A stretch of DNA of 64,000 bases from contig NZ_JAUCBP010000001.1 in NCBI RefSeq assembly GCF_030362855.1, positions 69,613 through 133,612 of the forward strand, in the 5' to 3' direction. Below, one piece after another: positions 1 to 7,438 of this stretch. The notes under the pieces are model-generated. The model did no database searches and was not told the DNA's origin. It saw nothing but the letters and a program-made list of their open reading frames with translations. This DNA is from Neoalteromonas arenosi. GTDB lineage: Bacteria > Pseudomonadota > Gammaproteobacteria > Enterobacterales > Alteromonadaceae. The position numbers and the translations under genes are program-made. How positions within the stretch are numbered: the stretch's first letter is position 1; each line of letters starts with the position of its first letter.

Positions 1-660
1 ATCAGCAGGCACTGACGATTAGTAAGCAACTGGTGGCACAAGACCCGCAAAACGCCGGTAATCAGCGTGACCTGTCGGTATATTATGAGCGAATGGGCGA
101 TACCCAGTGGCAGTTAGGTAATACCGAAGCAGCGCTAGAGGCCTATCAGCAGGCACTGACGATTAGTAAGCAACTGGTGGCACAAGACCCGCAAAACGCC
201 GGTAATCAGCGTGACCTGTCGCTATCTTATAAGCGAATGGGCGATACCCAGTGGCAGTTAGGTAATACCGAAGCAGCGCTAGAGGCCTATCAGCAGGCAC
301 TGACGATTAGTAAGCAACTGGTGGCACAAGACCCGCAAAACGCCGGTAATCAGCGTGACCTGTCGGTATATTATGAGCGAATGGGCGATATCCAGTGGCA
401 ATTAGGTAATACCGAAGCAGCACTAGAGGCCTATCAGCAGTCTCAGGCGATTTTTGAGCAACTGGTGGCACAAGACCCGCAAAACACCGATTTTCAGCGT
501 GGCCTGTCGATATCTTATGAGCGAATGGGCGATACCCAGCGGCAGTTAGGTAATACCGATGCCGCCCTTGAGGCTTATCAGCAGGCGCTGACGATTAGAG
601 AACAACTCATTGCACAAGACCCGCAAAATACCGGGTTTCAGCGTGATTTGTTAGTAAGTT
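1..660 (+). repeat. 144-bp in-frame tandem repeats in TPR gene
   Basis: Unit boundaries recur at 1, 145, 289, 433 and 577, a period of exactly 144 bp (48 codons). Units 1-3 are nearly identical at the DNA level. Unit 4 differs in its helix (SQAIFEQ instead of ALTISKQ). Unit 5 is more diverged and incomplete. Identity at silent positions, not only at protein level, indicates recent duplication. The array probably continues upstream of the window. Confidence 0.9.
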
Positions 661-830
661 TGGGGAAATTGGCAGATACCCTGGATAGCTTAGAAAGATA
701 TGAAGAGGCTAAGAATTTCTGGCAAAAATGCCTTGAGCAACTGTTATTAATACAGAGTAATGACACACTCCAAACCGACGACGCCCGATTCATTGAAATA
801 GTCAGAAGTCGACTAGCTAACTACAACTGA
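1..830 (+). CDS. TPR-repeat protein, 3' part (5' end outside window)
   Basis: The reading frame is open to the first base of the window, so the gene begins upstream. A GTG at 33 is internal to a repeat and is not a credible start. The visible part is about five copies of a 48-residue unit containing a tetratricopeptide helix pair (core ERMGDTQWQLGNTEAALEAY), then a degenerate C-terminal cap from about base 640 to the TGA at 828-830. TPR arrays form superhelical protein-binding scaffolds. Proteins with this repeat type often carry a signalling or NTPase domain at the N terminus, but that part is not visible, so the function is unknown. The first three units are almost identical, which points to recent expansion or gene conversion. 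Confidence 0.85.
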   Translation, partial: QQALTISKQLVAQDPQNAGNQRDLSVYYERMGDTQWQLGNTEAALEAYQQALTISKQLVAQDPQNAGNQRDLSLSYKRMGDTQWQLGNTEAALEAYQQALTISKQLVAQDPQNAGNQRDLSVYYERMGDIQWQLGNTEAALEAYQQSQAIFEQLVAQDPQNTDFQRGLSISYERMGDTQRQLGNTDAALEAYQQALTIREQLIAQDPQNTGFQRDLLVSLGKLADTLDSLERYEEAKNFWQKCLEQLLLIQSNDTLQTDDARFIEIVRSRLANYN

Positions 831-1309
831 AACGCATGAATTTACTGTCTGCTTTTCCCTTCTTTGCCGTTGACTACCAATCAAACCTGAACGGCTGAAA
901 TACGTACTTTATTGCCCTACAAACTGCATTTATCTGTTGAAATCAAGACAAAAAACGGACACTGAGGCTTCTTCAAAAGTAAGTTAACAATCGAGTAACC
1001 TGAATTGAAAGTGCCTGTTCAGTTATTTAATTATGCAGCATGGGGTTGCTTTACACATTAGGCGGTGTAATCGCATTAATTTTGGTCCCATTGCTATCAG
1101 CTTTATTTCAGCAGCTGTTCATTAGTTAATTTGGCGCGAAAAATAGACGGTAACGAATTATTAATCGGCACGGTGTGGGCGTTTAGTTGCCATTCATTGG
1201 TACTTGCGGGCCTGAACAACGTAATTGCTTAATCCTTCAACAACATGTTAGGCACCAGACACAAAAATACAATGGGCCTGCTTATGCAGCGGCCCCGTAT
1301 GAGAAAAAA
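831..1309. other. Gene-poor stretch between TPR and GGDEF genes
   Basis: No convincing gene in about 480 bp. It contains one short hydrophobic open frame at 1040-1129 (29 codons, ATG to TAA) without a clear ribosome binding site, and a hairpin near 1274-1295 that may end the leftward GGDEF transcript. AT-rich and otherwise featureless. Confidence 0.5.
1263..1296 (-). terminator. Possible terminator of GAF-GGDEF gene
   Basis: On the minus strand a GGGC...GCCC outer stem and a CTGC-ATAA-GCAG inner stem, with a two-base bulge, are followed after a few bases by TTTTT. It lies just past the stop of the GAF-GGDEF gene. The bulge and spaced T-run make it a weak example. Confidence 0.4.
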
Positions 1310-2272
1310 CTAGCGCGATCGTGTACCTTTTTGTGCATACATGGCGTCATCAGCTTGCTTAATCATGTCTTCTATCGGTCGTTCATTATCAGCTGTGAAA
1401 GTTGCCGCACCAGCACTATAGGTAATTTTGTAAGGTTTATCATTGGAATCATTTTCTTGATTAACCGCGTCAGCAAACCTCGCCAGTATTGCTTCAATTT
1501 GCTGATTGGATGCGTCCGCTAACATTACAATAAATTCATCGCCACCAAGCCGCGCAACAATATCCGACTCTCGAAAGGTCTGGAGCATAAGTTGAGCAAA
1601 TGCTTTTAAAACATAATCCCCTTCGTGATGTCCATAATCATCATTGATAGGCTTAAACTTATTGAGATCAAAGAGGATGAAGGTAATGTCGACTTTTTGG
1701 CGTCTACACATCTTAATCGAATGGTCGGCAAGTGTCAGAAAACCACGTCGATTTGATATCAGGGTCAGTTCGTCCAACGTTGCCATTTGGATTGATTTTA
1801 CTTCCTGTTCAATCATTGCCCCCAAATCAGCGAGTAATTGTTGGTCTTCCTCGTCCATTTCTCGAGGCTTAGAGTCAATTAGGCATAAAGTACCAATATT
1901 TATCCCCTGTCGAAGTTTAATAGGATACCCAGCATAAAAACGTATTTCCGGTGCATCAGTCACAAGAGGATTGTCATGGAACCTTTCATCTTCAACTGCG
2001 TTAGGTACTATAAATAGACTACTTTCATTGATTGCATGACCACAGAACGATATCTCACGTGGTGTTTCGGTAGCGTCTAAGCCTTGTTTCGATTTAAACC
2101 ACTGTCGATCACTATCTACCAGACTGACCAGGGATATCTCAACACCAAACATTCGTTTGGCCATGCGTGTTACGCGGTCAAATCGCTCTTCATGGGTCGT
2201 ATCCAGTATTTCTAGGGTTCTAAGCGCGTGAAGGCGTTCGGCTTCATTTTCTGGGATTAAGGGAGTTTGCAT
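1310..2272 (-). CDS. GAF-GGDEF diguanylate cyclase
   Basis: Predicted cytoplasmic enzyme making cyclic di-GMP from two GTP. The 320-residue protein has an N-terminal GAF domain (about 20-155, including a SFCGHAI segment typical of this GAF subgroup) and a C-terminal GGDEF domain (about 160-318). The active-site motif is intact (ARLGGDEF), and the product-inhibition I-site RESD sits five residues before it, so an active, feedback-controlled cyclase is expected. There is no membrane segment or EAL domain. The ATG at 2270-2272 is preceded by GGAG at good spacing. It is monocistronic, with gene-poor gaps on both sides. The GAF ligand is unknown. Confidence 0.93.
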   Translation of the reverse strand: MQTPLIPENEAERLHALRTLEILDTTHEERFDRVTRMAKRMFGVEISLVSLVDSDRQWFKSKQGLDATETPREISFCGHAINESSLFIVPNAVEDERFHDNPLVTDAPEIRFYAGYPIKLRQGINIGTLCLIDSKPREMDEEDQQLLADLGAMIEQEVKSIQMATLDELTLISNRRGFLTLADHSIKMCRRQKVDITFILFDLNKFKPINDDYGHHEGDYVLKAFAQLMLQTFRESDIVARLGGDEFIVMLADASNQQIEAILARFADAVNQENDSNDKPYKITYSAGAATFTADNERPIEDMIKQADDAMYAQKGTRSR

Positions 2273-2694
2273 TGGTACTCCAACAGCAGTATTGACAGAA
2301 CACAGTATGCAAGATGCGAAGGACTTGTCAAATAATTACCAAGTAATGCTTAGTGAGTCTGTTTGTAGTAAGTTTTCTAGCCAAAGTGCCGCTTGTTACT
2401 AAGACATCAAAGTAACCACAATGATCGTCACTTTATTTAAATTAAAATGTCACAATGAGCTTAATAGAGAGCGGGCGAAAGTCCGCTTTTCAAGTATATG
2501 GAAGGAAATCGAGTCTTTAGCCAACTTTGGCTATACGTACATTTTGAGCATTCATTGCTTTGAGTCTTGATTCAGGCATAACAACCTTATCTTGTCTCTC
2601 AAAGACAACGAGTTATGAATCGAGTTTGTATCAAGCTATTTTAATTGCGATAGTCTGGTAAAGAACTAAAGGACCTTAATCAAGTGCGGGTCAT
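2273..2694. other. Gene-poor stretch with orphan hairpins
   Basis: About 420 bp without a supportable gene. It should contain the promoter of the leftward GGDEF gene. Visible structure is a terminator-like hairpin at 2471-2490 that has no obvious rightward gene before it, and a perfect 16-bp inverted repeat (TAGCCAA-CT-TTGGCTA) at 2518-2533 upstream of the membrane-protein gene at 2695. Confidence 0.45.
2471..2490 (+). terminator. Orphan terminator-like hairpin
   Basis: GCGGGC-GAAA-GTCCGC forms a six-pair stem (one G-U pair) closed by a GAAA loop and followed by TTTT. The orientation is rightward, but no rightward gene precedes it after the TPR gene at 830. Short T-run, so moderate support only. 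Confidence 0.4.
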
Positions 2695-3243
2695 ATGGCT
2701 AAATTAAGCAAAGATGTCATATATGAATTTGTTAAAACTAGACAACAGCGGTCTCGTTTATTTGTCAACATGGCAATCATGTGCCTGCTCTATAATTTAG
2801 GCTTGTCGCTTTACGTTAAATTTGGGTCAGTTGAAATACCGGAGTCATTCAGGCTTATCGCTTACTGGGTTTTTTCAGTTGCTAGCTTGGTATTTTTCTA
2901 CATTGCCTACTGGCACCGAAAACATCCAGCAACTTATCGAGCTTTAGTGACAAAAGAGCGGCTAATCGTTGAATATCCGCAATCAGAACAGTGGTCATTC
3001 AATATTGCTATTGAAGATATAGAGCGTTTTGAATCCCGCCAAAGCCTTAGCCATGCAGGAAGCGGTGTTATGCAAACAGGGGTTTTATTATCAGATGGCC
3101 GTTTTTACTCAATACCGGTCAATTATGGTCTTAATCTTGGCAAACTTCACAAAGCAATTAAGACCATTCGGCCAGAACTTGAATTCCCCACCAAGGTTAA
3201 TAAGCGTATCGAAGGTTTTTTAGCTAAAGACTACGACCGTTAG
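2695..3243 (+). CDS. Unknown membrane protein, two TM segments
   Basis: Not recognised. The 182-residue protein has two hydrophobic segments (about 22-42 and 52-75), then a soluble region of about 105 residues rich in beta-strand pattern (KERLIVEYPQ, GVLLSDGRFYSIP). That layout, two membrane helices followed by a small beta domain, resembles bacterial PH-like membrane proteins, but this is inference from pattern only. The ATG at 2695 has no good ribosome binding site close by (an AAAGGA lies too far upstream), so the start is uncertain. No operon partner; the next gene is on the other strand. Confidence 0.7.
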   Translation: MAKLSKDVIYEFVKTRQQRSRLFVNMAIMCLLYNLGLSLYVKFGSVEIPESFRLIAYWVFSVASLVFFYIAYWHRKHPATYRALVTKERLIVEYPQSEQWSFNIAIEDIERFESRQSLSHAGSGVMQTGVLLSDGRFYSIPVNYGLNLGKLHKAIKTIRPELEFPTKVNKRIEGFLAKDYDR

Positions 3244-3368
3244 TCAAATTGATTGTCAATTTAGAACAGCAGTATCAGATGAGAGATGCTTTAAAGATCT
3301 ACCATTTTGCGCGTTAATATTGCGGGGCGTTAGACCATCATAGGTCCTAAGTCATCAGAATAATTTAG

Positions 3369-3851
3369 TTAAGGCGTGTTGCTGTTGGTATCAGACTTTT
3401 CAAGTTCAGCCATGCGCGCTTCCCACTCAGCAAACTTCTTAGCCGTGTTTTGATCAACGTCTGACTTGTGAGTTTCAATCCACCAACGTTCCAATAGCTG
3501 TACATTCTTGCGATTAGCTTTATAGAAGATATCGACAACATCCCCCACCAGCGGGATAAAACCAAGACCAAAATCGATCATTACGTTACGCAACATCTTA
3601 CTCTGGATGTGTTCTGGCGCTCCGAGTTTTTTACCAAGATAAACAATTCGCAAAGACGCCAGCAGCATGCTGGCGTCTCCGACTCCGGGGATCAGACCAA
3701 TAATAGAGTCTAGACCAACTGGGATGCCGATAATGGGCAGTTTAATGGCGGTATCAAGTAAATTGGCGATATCCTGCGCCTTACGCAGTTCGGCCGGTGC
3801 CATGGCATCGGCTTGGTCATTTTGTTCAAAGACAACAGGTTCTCGCGCCAT
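3369..3851 (-). CDS. DUF4112 domain protein
   Basis: 160 residues. The centre matches the DUF4112 family: two hydrophobic glycine/proline-rich stretches (IGLIPGVGDASMLLASL and IDFGLGFIPLVGDVVDIFYK) that probably form hairpin-like membrane segments, followed by a basic, charged tail. The biochemical role of the family is unknown. It starts two bases after the hemH stop codon on the same strand and is almost certainly co-transcribed with hemH. The context does not establish a haem role, since DUF4112 genes occur in many neighbourhoods. Confidence 0.88.
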   Translation of the reverse strand: MAREPVVFEQNDQADAMAPAELRKAQDIANLLDTAIKLPIIGIPVGLDSIIGLIPGVGDASMLLASLRIVYLGKKLGAPEHIQSKMLRNVMIDFGLGFIPLVGDVVDIFYKANRKNVQLLERWWIETHKSDVDQNTAKKFAEWEARMAELEKSDTNSNTP

Positions 3852-3853
3852 AA

Positions 3854-4933
3854 TTATTTCTCCGCGCCTAATTGTTTGGCGAGTGCTTCGCGCTGCTGAT
3901 AATCATCACCTACGCACCAATCGGCTAAATTGCGCGCAATCAGCGTAAATAGCATATCTAAATGCGCATCGTCACTGTTAAGTGCTTCAATGTATTCGTA
4001 TCGCTCACCGCCAGATTCCATAAAGTATTCGCGGTTTTCTTCACCAATCTCTTCAATGGTTTCCAGGCAATCCGCAGAGAAACCTGGGCAGACGATTTGC
4101 ACCGACTTCACCCCTTGTGCAGGTAAGGATTTTAGCGTTTCATCAGTGTAAGGTTTTAACCACTCCTCGCGGCCAAAACGCGATTGGAATGTTGTTATGT
4201 ACTCGTCTTTATTCAGGCCTAAACTCTCAGCCAATAAGCGTGACGTTTTATGGCATTCGCAATGATAAGGGTCACCATTGAGTAAGTAGCGTTTTGGAAT
4301 ACCGTGATACGAGAAAATCAACTTTTCTGCGCGCCCGTGCTCTTCCCAATGCACTTTAATTTTTTCAGCTTGAACATGAATAAATTCAGACTCATCGTGA
4401 TAATGACTAATAAAGCGAAAGTCCGGTAGCCAGCGAGAGCGTTGAAAGTAAGCACTAACTGCGTCAAAGGTACTCCCCGTTGTTGAGGCACAATACTGTG
4501 GATATAGTGGTAAAACTAATAACTTGCGTACACCTTGTTGTTGCATCTTCTCTATGGTGTCGCTAATTGCTGGTTGCCCATAACGCATCGCAAAATCGAC
4601 GATGACATCGTCGCCAAATACCTGTTTGCAACGTTCAGCGATGCCAGCCGCTTGATTCTGGGTGTGAACCATTAATGGTGATCCCTGCTCTGTCCATACA
4701 GTCGAGTATGCGGCTGCCGAACGCTTCGGTCGAATATTCAAAATAACGCCATTGAGGATCATCCACCACAGCAGTCGGGGCACTTCGACTACCCGAGGGT
4801 CAGATAAAAACTCGCGCAAATACACCTTCAAGGCTTTTTTCGTAGGCGCTTGTGGTGTTCCGAGGTTAGTAATTAAAACACCTATTTTATCGGCTTGCGA
4901 ATGGCTAAAACCGGTATTGCTCTGATACTTCAT
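3854..4933 (-). CDS. hemH: Ferrochelatase
   Basis: Inserts ferrous iron into protoporphyrin IX, the last step of haem b synthesis. The 359-residue protein has the family start (IGVLITNLGTPQAPT), the metal-binding histidine motif LIFSYHGIPKRY, and the conserved C-terminal acidic motif (PGFSADCLETIEEI) carrying the second catalytic residue. It is somewhat longer than the roughly 320-residue E. coli enzyme, the extra residues being at the C terminus. First gene of a two-gene unit with DUF4112. The upstream AbgT gene on the same strand is separated by a strong terminator, so hemH must have its own promoter within about 100 bp. Confidence 0.97.
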   Translation of the reverse strand: MKYQSNTGFSHSQADKIGVLITNLGTPQAPTKKALKVYLREFLSDPRVVEVPRLLWWMILNGVILNIRPKRSAAAYSTVWTEQGSPLMVHTQNQAAGIAERCKQVFGDDVIVDFAMRYGQPAISDTIEKMQQQGVRKLLVLPLYPQYCASTTGSTFDAVSAYFQRSRWLPDFRFISHYHDESEFIHVQAEKIKVHWEEHGRAEKLIFSYHGIPKRYLLNGDPYHCECHKTSRLLAESLGLNKDEYITTFQSRFGREEWLKPYTDETLKSLPAQGVKSVQIVCPGFSADCLETIEEIGEENREYFMESGGERYEYIEALNSDDAHLDMLFTLIARNLADWCVGDDYQQREALAKQLGAEK

Positions 4934-4957
4934 ATACGTTTATCTATAACTAGATTC

Positions 4958-4991
4958 AAAAAAAGGGTTAACAGCAATACGCTATTAACCC
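4958..4991 (-). terminator. Terminator of AbgT transporter gene
   Basis: Minus-strand stem GGGTTAATAGC / GCTGTTAACCC (11 pairs, one G-U) with loop GTATT, followed directly by TTTTTTT. It lies between the AbgT stop codon and hemH and insulates the two genes. Confidence 0.88.
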
Positions 4992-5033
4992 CAATTTAGA
5001 CTTTTTCTTCGTTAACTCGCAACCACAAAGGTG

Positions 5034-6677
5034 TTACGGTGTGTAATAAGTCGCTGCACCTGGTCCTACAGGTAGGCCAAATACAAAGACCCACAAATAG
5101 AATAATAATGTCCAACCGACGATAAAGACCATCGAATACGGTAGCATGGTTGCTATCAGTGTCCCCATTCCCAGGTCTTTTTTGTATCGCGCCGCAATTG
5201 CTAGGATCAAACCGAAGTAACTCATCATCGGTGAGATTACGTTGGTAACAGAATCACCAATTCGATAAGCCGCCTGAATCACCTCGGGAGCAAAACCAAT
5301 TAGCATTAACATCGGTACGAATATTGGGGCAGTAACTGCCCACTGCGCTGATGCACTGCCTAACGATAAGTTCACAATACCGCACATAATGATAAATAAG
5401 AAAAAGACCTCCGGACCATCTAACCCCAAAGTCTGTAACAACGTTGCACCTTTAACCGCCAATACCGTGCCCAAGTTAGTCCACTTGAAAAATGCCACAA
5501 ACTGCGCTGCGAAAAACACTAGTGTGATGTAAAGGCCCATAGAGCCCATACTTTTCGACATCGCGTTGATAATATCTTTGTCGTTTTTCATGGTCCCGGC
5601 AACGCGGCCATACACAAACCCCGGCACCGCAAAAGTGATAAAGATAAATGCCACGATGCCTTTTAAGAATGGCGAGCCAGCAACCGCGCCCGTTTCGGGG
5701 TGACGCAAAATACCATTTTCCGGCACAATGGTGAGTGCCAAGATCGCACACATCACGGCAAAAGAAACACCTGCCCATGCCAGCGCTTTGCGCTCCTGTG
5801 CAGTAGGCGCCTCCATTTTCTGCTCGCCCAAATCAATTGATGCTTCACTGGGATCATAAGCACCTAATCGCGGCTCGACGATTTTTTCAGTCACAAACGC
5901 GCCCATAAATGCCACTGCGAAAGTACTAACAACCATAAAGTACCAATTGACTTCGGGGCCTACGACGTATGAAGGATCGAGCATGTGCGAAGCGGCTTCG
6001 GTGATCCCCGAGAGCAACGGATCAACTGTACCCAACAATAAGTTGGCACTATAACCACCAGATACACCAGCAAAGGCAGCCGCGAGTCCGGCCAAGGGGT
6101 GACGTCCCAGTGAGTGAAATATCATTGCTGCCAGTGGGATAAGAACGACATAGCCAAGCTCTGAAGCGGTATTTGAAATAATGCCAGCGAACACAACGGT
6201 CACCGTTACAGCCCGCTTTGAAGCATTCATTACCAATGCGCGCATGGCCGTTGATAGGAGGCCGGAATGCTCCGCCACAGAAACACCGAGAAGAGCTACA
6301 AGCACCGTACCTAATGGCGCAAAGCCCGTAAAGTTTGTCACTAACCCAGTCACAATGCGCTGCAGCCCCTCTGCGTTAAGTAGGGAGATAACTTCGATCA
6401 TACCGTCTGGGTCACGGCCAATAGCCCCCAAGGGACGAGGATCTGCTACGCCGTAATCGAAAAAGCCAAGTAAACCGCTTAGCAAAACGATAAACAGGGC
6501 CAGCATTGCAAATAATGTAATTGGGTGCGGAAGTAAGTTACCTAACCACTCTACCGTAGCGAGGAAACGATTAAACCAGCCACTACCATTTCCCGCCTGT
6601 GGCGGCTTTGATACATCTGAAGAAGCCAAAAGAAACCCTCTGTCATGGCGATGCTCAGGCGATTGAATTGCCGGCAT
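5034..6677 (-). CDS. AbgT-family transporter
   Basis: Inner-membrane transporter of the AbgT family, whose members import p-aminobenzoyl-glutamate or export sulfonamides (MtrF type). About 547 residues with many membrane helices from residue 45 on; family segments include LPHPITLFAMLALF, SNTASELGYVVLIPLAA and GDSVTNVISPMMSYFGL. Substrate cannot be decided. Start: the ATG at 6675-6677 has no ribosome binding site, while an in-frame TTG at 6627-6629 (codon 17) is preceded by AGAGGG at good spacing. The true protein may therefore begin MASSDVSKPP and be about 531 residues. Monocistronic and terminated at 4958-4991. Confidence 0.93.
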   Translation of the reverse strand: MPAIQSPEHRHDRGFLLASSDVSKPPQAGNGSGWFNRFLATVEWLGNLLPHPITLFAMLALFIVLLSGLLGFFDYGVADPRPLGAIGRDPDGMIEVISLLNAEGLQRIVTGLVTNFTGFAPLGTVLVALLGVSVAEHSGLLSTAMRALVMNASKRAVTVTVVFAGIISNTASELGYVVLIPLAAMIFHSLGRHPLAGLAAAFAGVSGGYSANLLLGTVDPLLSGITEAASHMLDPSYVVGPEVNWYFMVVSTFAVAFMGAFVTEKIVEPRLGAYDPSEASIDLGEQKMEAPTAQERKALAWAGVSFAVMCAILALTIVPENGILRHPETGAVAGSPFLKGIVAFIFITFAVPGFVYGRVAGTMKNDKDIINAMSKSMGSMGLYITLVFFAAQFVAFFKWTNLGTVLAVKGATLLQTLGLDGPEVFFLFIIMCGIVNLSLGSASAQWAVTAPIFVPMLMLIGFAPEVIQAAYRIGDSVTNVISPMMSYFGLILAIAARYKKDLGMGTLIATMLPYSMVFIVGWTLLFYLWVFVFGLPVGPGAATYYTP

Positions 6678-6893
6678 CGTTATAATAATTATTTTTTAAG
6701 AAGCTTAAGCTCTAACGGCTATGTTACCTAATTTAGCGTTAGATGTGCAGTGAATAACAAAGTCGCCAACCTTGAAGTGGTTATAAATTGTTCAAACGTA
6801 AAAAAACAGTTTATATTTCAATCTAGTGTCAAGAAATGTTGGGTGGTTTGAAAACCCTAAAACTTGGCTAATTCTGCTGACAAGGAGGCTGTA

Positions 6894-7433
6894 ATGGCTG
6901 ATTCAAAGCAAAAAACTAAGAAGAATGATAGCTCAGCGCCCGATAATGAACTTGGCCAATTACGCGAAATAGTATTCGGTGCGGCTAAGCGCGACATTGA
7001 AGCGCGTATCAATGCACTTGAGGCAAGCATGCAAAAAGGCTTTACCGAACTCCAACAAAGTCAATCTGACAATGTCGCCATGCTGCAAAAGACACTGAAT
7101 GACACCGCCAATCAATTGGCCCAAAAGCTAGAAGGTGTAGACCAGAGTCATCAGCAAAAATCCGAAGAGCTCAATCAATATGTCGACCGCTTAGCTTCTG
7201 AATTAGAGATGTCCGACACCTCCAGTAAAGAAGATGCAGAGCAGTTACATGCGCGCATGGACAAGGAGGTGCGCGAGTTAACACAAAACTTCAACGACAA
7301 GTACGCAGATGCAATGGCGAAACTGGAGCAAGTCACTCAAGAGTTAACCTCGACCAAAACCGATCGCAAAACGCTGGCGAAGCTTCTTGCAACTATGGCG
7401 GTTAATCTCGAGACCGATGCGGACAACGCGTAA
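6894..7433 (+). CDS. Coiled-coil protein of GTPase/OmpA operon
   Basis: Not a named family that I recognise. 179 residues from the ATG at 6894, chosen over an upstream in-frame TTG at 6864 because AAGGAGG lies five bases before it. Highly charged, with no signal peptide or membrane segment. Residues about 30-175 have heptad-like spacing expected of a long coiled coil. The N terminus contains LGQLREIVFG at residues 20-29, matched by LAQLRAIIHG at residues 19-28 of the next protein. First gene of a tight four-gene operon (5-bp gap to the next). Probably a cytoplasmic scaffold or adaptor for the GTPase or membrane protein; this is inference. Confidence 0.85.
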   Translation: MADSKQKTKKNDSSAPDNELGQLREIVFGAAKRDIEARINALEASMQKGFTELQQSQSDNVAMLQKTLNDTANQLAQKLEGVDQSHQQKSEELNQYVDRLASELEMSDTSSKEDAEQLHARMDKEVRELTQNFNDKYADAMAKLEQVTQELTSTKTDRKTLAKLLATMAVNLETDADNA

Positions 7434-7438
7434 CAGTC

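Noticed and set aside
1-660. Possible CRISPR array
   Set aside because: The regular repeats are 144 bp with no spacers and are in frame within a TPR coding sequence.
1200-1260. Integron attC-like sequence (GTTAGGC preceded by AAC repeats)
   Set aside because: No matching R''/L'' pair in the right order and no integrase or cassette genes nearby.
1187-1522. 111-codon rightward open frame overlapping the GGDEF gene end
   Set aside because: Lies mostly antisense to a clear GGDEF domain and its product has no family pattern; a shadow frame.
5476-5778. 100-codon frame inside the AbgT gene
   Set aside because: Same strand, different frame, no start signal, cysteine-rich random composition.
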